This document shows, piece after piece, positions 31,134 through 61,899 of a stretch of 64,000 nucleotides of DNA. The stretch is from Hirundichthys speculiger (Eukaryota > Chordata > Actinopteri > Beloniformes > Exocoetidae): the NCBI GenBank assembly GCA_018398805.1, contig JAGFBZ010000947.1:579001-643000 (forward strand), given 5' to 3'. The position numbers were made by a program, and so were the translations under genes. The notes below the pieces were generated by a model. That model worked only from the letters and a program-made list of their open reading frames with translations, was not told the DNA's origin and made no database searches. The first letter of the stretch is position 1. Each line of letters begins with the position of its first letter.

Positions 31134-31214
31134 GGACTTTTGATGCAGACCTTCCCTCTGACCAACGCAGACAAGGTTTGCCTACAAGGGTGATCACTGA
31201 ATGCCGTGATCAAA

Positions 31215-31240
31215 CCCCCCCCCCCCCCCCCCCCCCCCCC
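31215..31240 (+). repeat. poly-C run, 26 bases
   Basis: Uninterrupted C homopolymer; its length may be unreliable. Confidence 0.95.
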
Positions 31241-31437
31241 TGACAGGCAGGTCGTACGTACGTCTCAGACACCCCCCTCCAGCACAAGAGACTTTGATGA
31301 GGAGGGTCTAGCCCCCTACAACCATGAAACTGAAGTCATTGATTATTTGCAGTCGGGGTCAGAGATGGAGATCCTGCACCGTTTCCTCACAATAAAGACT
31401 TTATCACTGAAGTACAACACAGCCACGCCCTCTAGTG

Positions 31438-31500
31438 CAGCGGTTCTCAAGTGGCGGGTCGCGACCCGTTTTCAGTGGGTCGTAGGCCTTTCCCGTTTTC
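31438..31500 (+). mobile_element. left end of a hAT (Charlie-type) element
   Basis: CAGCGGTTCTCAAGTGG with GGGTCGCGACCCG resembles the common Charlie-type end. The matching right end is absent; the TCA array takes over. Confidence 0.45.
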
Positions 31501-32271
31501 AGTCATCATCATCATCATGGTCCTCATCTTCATCATCATCATCATGGTCCTCATCTTCATCATGGTCATCCTTATCATCATGGTCCTCATCTTCATCATG
31601 GTCCTCATCTTCATCATGGTCATCTTCATCATCATCATGGTCATCATCATCATGGTCATCATCATCATTGTCCTCATCTTCATCATCATCATGGTCATCA
31701 TCATCATGGTCATCATCATCATTGTCCTCATCTTCATCATGGTCATCATGTTCCTCATCTTCATCACCGTCATCATCATCATTGTCCCCATCATCATCAT
31801 GGTTCTCATCTTCATCATGGTCATCATCATTATCATGGTCATCATCATCATTGTCCTCATCTTCATCATGATCATCATCATCATCATGGTCATCCTCATC
31901 ATCATGGTCATGGTCATCATCATGGTCATCATCATCATGGTCATCATCATATCATGGTCATCATCATGGTCATCATCATCATGGTCATCATCATCATCAT
32001 CATGGTCATCATCATCATCATCATGGTCATCATCATCATCATCATCATCATGGTCATCATCATCATCATCATCATGGTCATCTCATCATCTTCATCATGG
32101 TCATCATCATCATGGTCATCATCTTCATCATGGTAATCCTTATCATCATCATGGTCATCCTCATCATCATCACGGTCATCATCATCATCATGGTCATCAT
32201 CATCATCATCATTGTCCTCATCTTCATCATGATCATCATCATCATCATGGTCATCCTCATCATCATCATGG

Positions 32272-32314
<43 letters not shown>

Positions 32315-32775
32315 GGTCATCTCATCATCATCATTCATCATGGTCATCATCATCATCATGGTCATCATCATTCATCATGGTCATCATCATCATCATCATC
32401 ATCGGTCATCATCATCATCATCATCATCATCATGGTCATCATCATCATCATCATCATCATCATGGTCATCATCATCATCATCATGGTCATCATCATCATC
32501 ATCCTCATCTTCATCATGGTCATCATCATCATCATCATGGTCATCATCCTCATCATCATGGTCATCATCATCATCATTATGGTCCTCATCTTCATCATGG
32601 TCATCATCATCATGGTCATCATCTTCATCATGGTCATCCTCATCATCATCATGGTCATCATCATCCTCATCATCATGGTCATCATCATTATGGTCCTCAT
32701 CTTCATCATGGTCATCCTCATCATGGTCATCTTCATCATTATGGTCCTCATCTTCATCATGGTCTTCGTCATCAT
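31501..32775 (+). repeat. TCA-based array, 1.27 kb
   Basis: Runs of TCA broken at intervals by GG (CATCATCATGGTCATC), with longer repeat modules such as GTCCTCATCTTCATCATGG. It is open in several frames on both strands, encoding His/Ser/Ile or Met/Thr runs, which are artefacts of the repeat. Confidence 0.97.
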
Positions 32776-33675
32776 TTGAATACAGATGAAGTTAGAGTTT
32801 CTGGATTTCTTCTTGAGCTGGATCAGCCAGCTGTAAAAACCGACAGGTGAAAAACTGGGTAATTACTGTGAAGTCACGTCTACGTCAGTTCCGGTCTCCA
32901 CCAGGAGATGGTGCTGTTGTCTCCGCCCACGGCCCGTCCTCGCTGGGTAACCGGGGGCAACCACACACGCTCACATGCACGGAGTAGGTGATGAGTGTCT
33001 CTGACGTCGAACAGAAGTCACGATCACAAACAAACTTTGGGTGGGGAGGCGGCGGCGGCATTTCTCGTCACGGCCTTCAAAATAAAAGCTTCCAGAAAAA
33101 TGTCAGTTTCTGTTGTTTTCAAGTTCTTGGTGGATCATCGATCATTTTTCTAGCTTTATTTTTTTAATGGGACCAATACTGCCGTTAACCATTTAAAAAC
33201 AATAAAAAATACAGATAGCCATAATGAGCCGTGGTGGGACCCCCTCCCCCCCAACACACCCTAAACACACAGACAGTCAAAGTCTCCATATAACCCCAGG
33301 TTCCCAAAGTGGTCAAAGCTCGTCCATGATAAAGTGAAAACGACTCAGAGAGTTAGCAGAACAAGCAGAAGTAAGAGACTCCCACTGATTTCAGATCGGT
33401 TGACGGCATGCACAAAGTGACAATTACAATCTAAAATTCCCACAACAAAAACTTGTTTTGTCTGATAGGGAACATCCCAACAAGTTACCAATAATAAACG
33501 TACCATCAAATTTCCATCGATATCAGAAATATTTAAAATAACAAACTCCTACACAGCTCTACGCAAAAAACTCAAAATGTAGTGGTGCCAATGCAGTAAT
33601 TTCCATTGTTCTTTAAATAACCAAAATAATGTGTATGACCTGTTATAACTCCTAAGAAAATAATATATATATATA
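32776..33675. other. intergenic sequence, nothing recognised
   Basis: A (TA)n run closes it at about 33664-33680. Confidence 0.5.
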
Positions 33676-33683
33676 TATATGTA

Positions 33684-34000
33684 TTAGGGCTGGGCAACGA
33701 TTAAAATTTTTAATCGCATTATTTCCCTGATAAATAACGATTAATCGCATTGTATACGCAAAATCAAATAATGACTTCAAAAGTAGTGTAAAGGTCACTT
33801 TTATTTAAATGTTCTGCTGCCATATGAACTAAAGTGTCATAACATTTGTTGTTTAAACACTTTTAACATCAGCACTTGTCAGTAACACATATTTAGTGTA
33901 AATCTCATCTTAAAAAATGTCAAATAAAATAAAGCTTATTGCCACTGCCAGAGCATAATGTCATCCTGTTTTCTTTATGAAAAATAAAAAAAAGAGCTTT
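33684..34000 (+). mobile_element. hAT-like end, truncated
   Basis: TTAGGGCTGGGCAACGATTA followed by ATTTTTAATCGCATTA is the typical beginning of a fish hAT group. The right end is missing, replaced by the LINE 3' end. Confidence 0.5.
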
Positions 34001-34009
34001 TGGGTTTTC

Positions 34010-34360
34010 TGCACCGTCAGCCTGGAACTTGTTGCAGAATGATTTAAAACTGAAGGAGCTTGTGTCGCTAAATGTTTTTAAATCTAAAATGAAGGACGTG
34101 GAAGCAGTTTCTATGGGATGTCGCTGTTTTTTGCTTGATGTTTGTATAAATGACTCCCAGAAACTCTCATCTTGATTTATAGATAGTTTTATTTCATGCT
34201 AATTTTACTGCTTGTAAATTGTACTTTGTGTCCTTGTATGTCTTTGTCTGCAACTTTGTGTTTTGCTGCTGCTGCCCGTCTCGGCCAGGTCTCCCTTGAA
34301 AAAGAGATTCTTGATCTCAACGGGACCAACCTGGTTAAATAATTGTTAAATAAAATAAAA
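34010..34360 (+). mobile_element. LINE 3' end, same family as 10170-14790
   Basis: Translation includes WNLLQNDLKLKEL, matching SWNSLQNTLHLKDL of the larger copy, and the 3' end GATCTCAACGGGACCAACCT with an (AATAAA)-like tail. Ends about 230 bp before the Smad-box cluster. Confidence 0.75.
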
Positions 34361-34589
34361 TAAATAAGCTCCAGATGCTCCAGATCGGTAACAGGGCGGT
34401 TCTGACTGCTCTCATTCAGCTTTCTCCAGGCGGGTCGGCCCGGTTCTCCACAGACTGTGGACCCTGATCCTGACCTTGGAGCTCTGGCGCCCTCTGGCGG
34501 CTGCAGGAGGAAACAAAGCTGTGATTTAGACGGGGGCGGGTGTCTGGGTGTTTCTCCTCGGTTTCTGATTTTTAACGTGAGGATAAAAG

Positions 34590-34800
34590 AAACAAACAGA
34601 CCAGACAGACACAGAGAAGCACCTCCAGGTTCTGAGGAACAAAAAGCTTCTCTCTGCTCTTATTTTGGTAGGACGCGGTGGTCACCAGACTTCCTGTTAT
34701 GTCTGGCTGTCTGGGGAGCGTGACACTCCTCCCCCCCCTTCCCCTCCTCCCCACGGCGCGCTCAGACACAGACAGTCTGGATCACAGACGGAGGACACGC
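34590..34800 (+). promoter_or_regulatory. putative smad4 promoter with a cluster of Smad boxes
   Basis: The 200 bp before the probable first-exon donor turns from LINE-derived A/T-rich sequence to CpG-rich sequence. It contains ten CAGAC or GTCTG pentamers (34597, 34602, 34606, 34686, 34701, 34709, 34763, 34769, 34775, 34785), including the inverted pair CAGACAGTCTG at 34769-34779. GTCTG/CAGAC is the core recognised by Smad MH1 domains. A C-rich run at 34727-34750 may bind Sp/KLF factors. Promoter function and self-regulation are inferred. Confidence 0.5.
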
Positions 34801-34882
34801 GGACGCACCGAGGCGCGGGAGCTCCAGCCTCTCACCGGACGCAGGCAGCTGATCGCAGCCGAGCGGAGCGCTCAGAGTCCCG
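34760..34882 (+). other. smad4: putative non-coding first exon of smad4
   Basis: A GC-rich CpG-dense block ends in a strong donor, CCCG then GTGAGT at 34883. It lies 4.6 kb before the acceptor of the ATG exon. No usable long ORF is present, as expected for the 5' UTR exon of SMAD4 genes. The 5' boundary is a guess because no transcription start can be read from sequence alone. Confidence 0.6.
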
Positions 34883-35699
34883 GTGAGTGGCTGCGGGAGT
34901 CCCGCTGTGGGCGCGGAGGGTTTTTTCAGGAGACAACTGTTGATGCTTCCGCAGCTGAGGGACAGACAGACGGCTGGACTGCGGCGGCTGTCCAGAAGGA
35001 GCTGCTGCTGATGTCACTGATCAATGACAGTGACGTCATGTTATTATTGTAGGATGTCGTCAGATGTCTTACTATCACAGCTCCTCTGTGGTATGAGCCT
35101 TTATCAGGACACTGGACTGCTGTTGTCCACCTGTCCGTCCGTCCTCCCGTCTCTCTGCTGCTGATGATGTCATGAAGACTTGAAGGAAAATGATGCAACA
35201 GATTGTAAATGAGTAAAAGTTCAGATCTTTTGCTGGTTCTTCTAGATGTTCTTACAGCATCACCATCCAGGGGCCTCAGATCCTGTCCCTGGTCCCTGGG
35301 GCCAGGGACAGGGACAGTGGTTCTGGAGACTCTTCACTGTAAATGTCTTTACCAAACTGATCCCTGTTAATGTAGTTTCATCTTAGTTCTGACAAAGTTA
35401 GAGGTTGAACAGGACCAGAAGGTACTACAAGCAAAAACGATGCAAATAAACAGGGAAAAACACGTGGGCAATCCTTAGTAACTCCATGAGCCAGTAGCTT
35501 GTAGATCTACCCAGTTTCAGCTGCCAGGCAGATGTTCTCACATCTGTTCTAGAATAATCTGGAACACAGAGGAGGTCAAGGTCCAGTCAGTGATTGACAG
35601 TTGTCAGCTCCATTTGGTCCCATTGTTCAAATGTACTTTAGTGAACCATGTTCTCTTTCTTCTTTGAAACTCTTCCAAATGAGCCAGCTGTGCCGTCCT
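34883..35699 (+). other. start of smad4 intron 1
   Basis: Unique-looking sequence with no gene or repeat that I can name. Confidence 0.5.
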
Positions 35700-38600
35700 G
35701 GACTGATGCTGGACGTTCCTGCAGTGTTCCACCAATGTTCTTTTAATGTTCCACCTGTATTCCAGCAATGTTCCAGCAACATTCTGGACTGTTCTAGAAC
35801 TCTTTCTACAATGTTCCAGCAACATTCTGGACTGTTCTGGACCTCTTCCTTCAATGTTCCAGCAACATTCTGGACTCTCCTGGACTGATGCTGGACGTTC
35901 CTGCAGTGTTCCACCAATGTTCTGTTAATGTTCCACCTGCATTCCAGCAACATTCTGGACTGTTCTGGACTTACGCTGGATGTTCCTGCAGTGTTCCACC
36001 AATGTTCCATCAACATTCCAAGATGCTCCAGCAAAATCCCTCCAATGTTCTAACAAGATCCCTACAGTTTTCCAGCAACATTCTGGCAATCTCCCACCAA
36101 TGTTCTGTTAACGTTCCACCTGTATTCCAGCAATGTTCTGGACTTTTCTAGAACTCTTCCTTCAATGTTCCAGCAATGTTCTGGACTTTTCTAGAACTCT
36201 TCCTACAATGTTCCAGCAATGTTCTGGATTGTTCTGGAACTCTTCCTACAATGTTCCAGAAACATTCTGGACTGTTCTGGACCTCTTCCTACAATGTTCC
36301 AACAACATTCTGGAGTATTCTGGACCTCTTCCTACAATGTTCCAGCAACGTTCTGGACTTTTCTAGAACTCTTCCTACAATGTTCCAGCAACATTCTGGA
36401 CTGTTCTGGAACTCTTCATACAATGTTCTAGCAACATTCTGGACTGTTCTAGAACCCTTCCACCAATGTTCCAGCAGCATTCTGGACTTTTCTAGAACTC
36501 TTCCACCAATGTTGCAGCAACATTCTGGACTTTTCTAGAACTCTTCCTACAATGTTCCAGCAGTGTTCTGGACTTTTCTGGAACTCTCCCACCAATGTTC
36601 CAGCAACATTCTGGACTTTTCTAGAACTCTTCCTACAATGTTCCAGCAGTGTTCTGGACTTTTCTAGAACTCTTCCACCAATGTTGCAGCAACATTCTGG
36701 ACTTTTCTAGAACTCTTCCTACAATGTTCCAGTAGTGTTCTGGACTTTTCTAGAACTCTTCCACCAATGTTGCAGCAACATTCTGGACTTTTCTAGAACT
36801 CTTCCTACAATGTTCCAGCAGTGTTCTGGACTGTTCTAGAACCCTTCCTACAATGTTCCAGCAGCATTCTGGACTTTTCTAGAACTCTTCCACCAATGTT
36901 GCAGCAACATTCTGGACTTTTCTAGAACTCTTCCTACAATGTTCCAGCAGTGTTCTGGACTTTTCTGGAACTCTCCCACCAATGTTCCAGCAACATTCTG
37001 GACTTTTCTAGAACTCTTCTACAATGTTCCAGCAGTTCTGGACTTTTCTAGAACTCTTCCACCAATGTTGCAGCAACATTCTGGACTTTTCTAGAACTCT
37101 TCCTACAATGTTCCAGTAGTGTTCTGGACTTTTCTAGAACTCTTCCACCAATGTTGCAGCAACATTCTGGACTTTTCTAGAACTCTTCCTACAATGTTCC
37201 AGCAACATTCTGGACTTTTCTAGAACTCTTCCTACAATGTTCCAGCAGTGTTCTGGACTTTTCTAGAACCCTTCCTACAATGTTCCAGCAGTGTTCTGGA
37301 CTTTTCTAGAACCCTTCCTACAATGTTCCAGCAATGTTCTGGACTGTTCTGGACCTCTTCCTACAATGTTCCAGCAACATTCTGGACTGTTCTGGACCTC
37401 TTCCTACAATGTTCCAGCAACATTCTGGACTGTTCTGAACCTCTTCCTACAATGTTCCAGCAGCATTCTGGACTTTTCTAGAACTCTTTCTACAATGTTC
37501 CAGCAGTGTTCTGGACTTTTCTACAACTTGTCCACCAATGTTCCAGCAGTGTTCTGGACTTTTCTAGAAGCCTTCCACCAATGTTCCAGCAGTGTTCTGG
37601 ACTTTTCTAGAAGCCTTCCACCAATGTTCCAGCAGTGTTCTGGACTTTTCTAGAACCCTTCCTTTAATGTTCCAGCAGTGTTCTGGGCTTTTCTAGAACC
37701 CTTCCTTCAATGTTCCAGCAGTGTTCTGGACTTTTTTAGAAGCCTTCCACCAATGTTCCAGCAGTGTTCTGGACTTTTCTAGAACTCTCCCACCAATGTT
37801 CCAGCAACATTCTGGACTTTTCTAGAACTCTTCCTACAATGTTCCAGCAGTGTTCTGGACTTTTCTAGAACCCTTCCTACAATGTTCCAGCAGTGTTCTG
37901 GACTTTTCTAGAACCCTTCCTACAATGTTCCAGCAATGTTCTGGACTGTTCTGGAACTCTTCCTACAATGTTCCAGCAACATTCTGGACTGTTCTGGACC
38001 TCTTCCTACAATGTTCCAGCAACATTCTGGACTGTTCTGAACCTCTTCCTACAATGTTCCAGCAGCATTCTGGACTTTTCTAGAACTCTTTCTACAATGT
38101 TCCAGCAGTGTTCTGGACTTTTCTACAACTTGTCCACCAATGTTCCAGCAGTGTTCTGGACTTTTCTAGAAGCCTTCCACCAATGTTCCAGCAGTGTTCT
38201 GGACTTTTCTAGAAGCCTTCCACCAATGTTCCAGCAGTGTTCTGGACTTTTCTAGAACCCTTCCTTTAATGTTCCAGCAGTGTTCTGGGCTTTTCTAGAA
38301 CCCTTCCTTCAATGTTCCAGCAGTGTTCTGGACTTTTCTAGAAGCCTTCCACCAATGTTCCAGCAGTGTTCTGGACTTTTCTAGAACCCTTCCTTCAATG
38401 TTCCAGCAGTGTTCTGGGCTTTTTTAGAACCCTTCCACCAATGTTCCAGCAGTGTTCTGGGCTTTTTTAGAACCCTTCCACCAATGTTCCAGCAGTGTTC
38501 TGGACTTTTCTAGAAGTCTTCCACCAATGTTCCAGCAACATTCTGGACTTTCCTAGAACCCTTCCTTTAATGTTCCAGCAGTGTTCTGGGCTTTTCTAGA

Positions 38601-38870
38601 ACCCTTCCTTCAATGTTCCAGCAGTGTTCTGGACTTTTCTAGAAGCCTTCCACCAATGTTCCAGCAGTGTTCTGGACTTTTCTAGAACCCTTCCTACAAT
38701 GTTCCAGCAGTGTTCTGGACTTTTCTAAAACTCATCCACCAATGTTCCAGCAGTGTTCTGGACTTTTCTACAACTCATCCACCAATGTTCCAGCAGTGTT
38801 CTGGACTTTTCTACAACTCTTCCTACAATGTTCCAGCAGTGTTCCAAAAGGTTCTAACCTTGTTCCAGAT
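35700..38870 (+). repeat. 43-bp minisatellite in smad4 intron 1, about 70 units
   Basis: Units contain TGTTCTGGACTTTTCTAGAA, then C(C/T)CTTCC and AATGTTCCAGCA. TTCTAGAA occurs in most units. A 600-bp block is itself duplicated: 37250-37650 closely repeats at 37850-38255. Confidence 0.97.
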
Positions 38871-39225
38871 ACACTCCACCAACGTTCTACCAATGTTCCA
38901 CCAATGTTCCAGCAACATTCTACCAGTGTTTTACCCCTGTTCCAGATATGCTCCACCATCGTTCTAGCAACATTCTACCAGTGTTCCAACCCTGTTCAAG
39001 ATACACTCAACCAACGTTCTAGCAATGTTTCACCAACATTCCAGCAACATTCCAGAAACATTCCAGAAACATTGGTTCTGTGTTCCAACACTGTTCCAAA
39101 TATGCTACACCAACGTTCTAGCAATGTTCCACCAATGTTCCAAAATCCTTCAACAGTGTCTTCACAATGTTTCTGGAATGTTTCACCATCATTCCAGCAA
39201 TGTTCCACCAACATGTTTTGATGTT
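38871..39225 (+). repeat. GTTCCA-type minisatellite, part left of the smad4 ATG exon
   Basis: Units contain CATTCTACCAGTGTT and GCTCCACCAACGTTCTAGCA, the same type as the array at 40265-42580. Confidence 0.9.
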
Positions 39226-39480
39226 TTTCCTTCTTGGAGAAACATTCAGGTGTGAACACTCCTGTGTGCTCCAGACCAGGTTCCAAAGAGGTTTGAAAAC
39301 CTGCTGGAGATCAGTTTGTTGTTTATTTTTACTACGTTTCTGTTACATAAGTAATCATACAGTGAAAAATAGACATTGTTGTTCATCTGACCCTCTGAGA
39401 TCAGATGATTTTTATTGTTTTCACAACATACCTGGATTAACAGCGGAGGCACTAACTTCTGTCGTGCTCCTCAGGTCACC

Positions 39481-59959
<20,479 letters not shown>

Positions 59960-60153
59960 CCTCCTGCTCTGACCATGCCAACCACCTGATGAATCCCTCC
60001 ACAAGCTGCTTATTCTGTTCAGTTTTCATAGTAACAGAGAAATCTGATGCTTTAGTAAGGGTTTTAAGACCCGCCCCCCTGCACCTGAGAACCATGTCTG
60101 TATCTTGTCAGGTCCAGATCTGACCTCAGATCAGGTTTTACACAGAATGTATA

Positions 60154-60159
60154 AATAAA
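60154..60159 (+). terminator. candidate smad4 polyadenylation signal
   Basis: AATAAA lies 195 bases after the smad4 stop and would give a short 3' UTR. A second AATAAA at 60786-60791 is followed by a T/G-rich stretch and would give a UTR of about 840 bases. Either or both could be used. Confidence 0.5.
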
Positions 60160-61539
60160 GTTGGACACGCCTCCTGTGAGGTTTTGAGGGACGCCATCTT
60201 GGTGGTGCTGACTCTGCCCACCCCAATCCAACAGTGGGTGTGGTCCAGGCCACACCCACCTTACCACTGTTACCACAAGCTAGCTGTGGTTTAGTTTATT
60301 TTAGTTTAGATTTCGCTGCAGCTTCAGCCAAGCCCAACTAAGGCCAACGGCTAGCCGACCAGGTTGGATAGCCTGTGGATAGTCTGGAGAAACTAACTCG
60401 CCAAACGGCTAACTAGCGGGTTGGTTAGCAAGAAAGGTGAGCGCACGTTTTCCCAACTTCCAGGTCAAACTCACAGCAGGTGAAGTCCAGCTGATCTCTG
60501 GTCAGAACCTGAACCTTCCAGCTGAAAGCAGCTGATACCAAAAACCAGCGGCCAGCAGGCGTCCGCTAACAGGGTTTCATGCCGGGCTACGACACGCCTG
60601 ACACTTTATTTATTTCTGTTCATTACCTACCAAAGAATCATTTCAGTCTGCTGAAATTGTATCCTGTTGTGTCTCTTCTCTGACCAGGGTGTTTTTTAAC
60701 CACATTTACCTCTTTAACTGCTTCTTTTTTAACAGAAAGTCTCTATAAACATCTGCTGTTTGTTCAGGTTCAACTTTTAACGTGAAATAAACGTTTCTGT
60801 GCTTCTCCTGCGTCATTGTCTCCTTCCCGTTGGACGTTAGACTGGATCAGCCGCTGGGACAGTGGATGGGAGGCCCGGCTCGGATTGGTCAGCAGGACCT
60901 CACACGTCCTGGAGACACGCTGCCCCCATTTGGTCAGAGGTGTTACTACATGTTACTGGAGCCAATTCAAAAAATAGAATTAAGACCTTGAAATAACCCA
61001 GTATATGTCATGTATCCCATTGAAAGGTGCTATCTATGATCAAATAACATTAAATAATCCTTTATTTATCACACAACGGAGACATTTATGGAGTTAAAGC
61101 AAGAGGAAAGTGCTTTAACAAAATTACTCAAGTGTTGAAAGACATAATATACGAGGTGGACTAGAAAAAAAACATGAACAGAACAATTGAACTCCAAGGA
61201 GTATTTACACAAAACTGTTAATTGTGATAATAAAATATTTTGCTGTCACCAATAAAGTTTGCTGAAATTCTATCCTAGGTTTTAAAAAAATAATCCAGAG
61301 ACAAAAATCACAAAAACACCGAAAGGTCAGAAGTTTCATGATAAATCAAGCTTGATATGAAAACATATCGGTATCGGTATTGTGATACTGGCCCTGTATT
61401 TACTGGGTATTGGATCCATACCAAAACTCCCAGTATCGCCCAGCTCTACCCTGTTGAACTGAGGGATGCTGGAAACTTCAATGAAATCTGGCGCCAACGA
61501 ACACAAAGAGTGGGCGTCTGTAAAGTTTAAATATTCCAT
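60160..61539. other. intergenic region between smad4 and the anp32-like gene
   Basis: It may include an alternative smad4 3' UTR to about 60810. Around 61340-61450 TATCGGTATCGGTATTG and TATCGCCCAGCTCTA look like one end of a hAT-type element; the left end was not found. Confidence 0.45.
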
Positions 61540-61845
61540 CCTCGCGTTCTCATTGGTCAGACGGAAGCCACGCCTCTGCAATCCCAGCGAATCACAAGCG
61601 AAACCTCCCAATAATAAACCTGGAGGGGAGGTGCAATGTGAATTACCCGTCTTTGGACCAATAGGAGAGCGACCCTGACAGCTCAGAGGGAGGGGGCGTG
61701 GCCTGTTGACGGAGGTCGGTCAGCAGCGAACATGGCCGTTTAATGTTGGCTGGTCTCGGTGGAGAAGGAGCTGCTCTGCTGAAGACGCTGTTGTTCTGCT
61801 GAAGACACCGCTGTTCTTCTGGTGGTTTATCTGTTCCAGCTGATG
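61540..61845 (+). promoter_or_regulatory. CpG-rich promoter and 5' UTR of the anp32-like gene
   Basis: An inverted CCAAT box (CATTGGTC) sits near 61551 and a direct CCAAT within GGACCAATAGG near 61655. A GC/CACCC-type box GGGGCGTGGC lies at 61693-61702. The CpG-rich block runs on through the exon to about 62290, as is common for housekeeping promoters. No TATA box is seen. The exact start site is unknown. Confidence 0.55.
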
Positions 61846-61899
61846 ATGGAGATGAAGAAGCGGGTCCGTCTGGAGCTGAGGAACCGGAGCCCAGCTGAG
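61846..61899 (+). CDS. anp32e: ANP32-family first coding exon (anp32e-like), gene continues right
   Basis: ATG at 61846 opens 18 codons reading MEMKKRVRLELRNRSPAE, followed by a donor GTACGG at 61900. The first exon of ANP32 genes codes for this N-terminal cap of the leucine-rich repeat domain, and MEMKK with LELRNRSP fits ANP32E better than ANP32A (MEMGRR) or ANP32B (MDMKRR). ANP32E is a nuclear acidic protein known as an H2A.Z chaperone and PP2A inhibitor. An in-frame ATG at 61843 could serve instead. I saw no second exon (which should begin with a VxELVLDN-type segment) before 64000, so intron 1 exceeds 2.1 kb. Plus strand, about 1.7 kb after the first smad4 polyadenylation signal. Confidence 0.8.

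Noticed and set aside
31447..32850. Several long ORFs of Ile/Met/Val/His/Ser/Thr runs
   Set aside because: They are translations of the TCA array in different frames.
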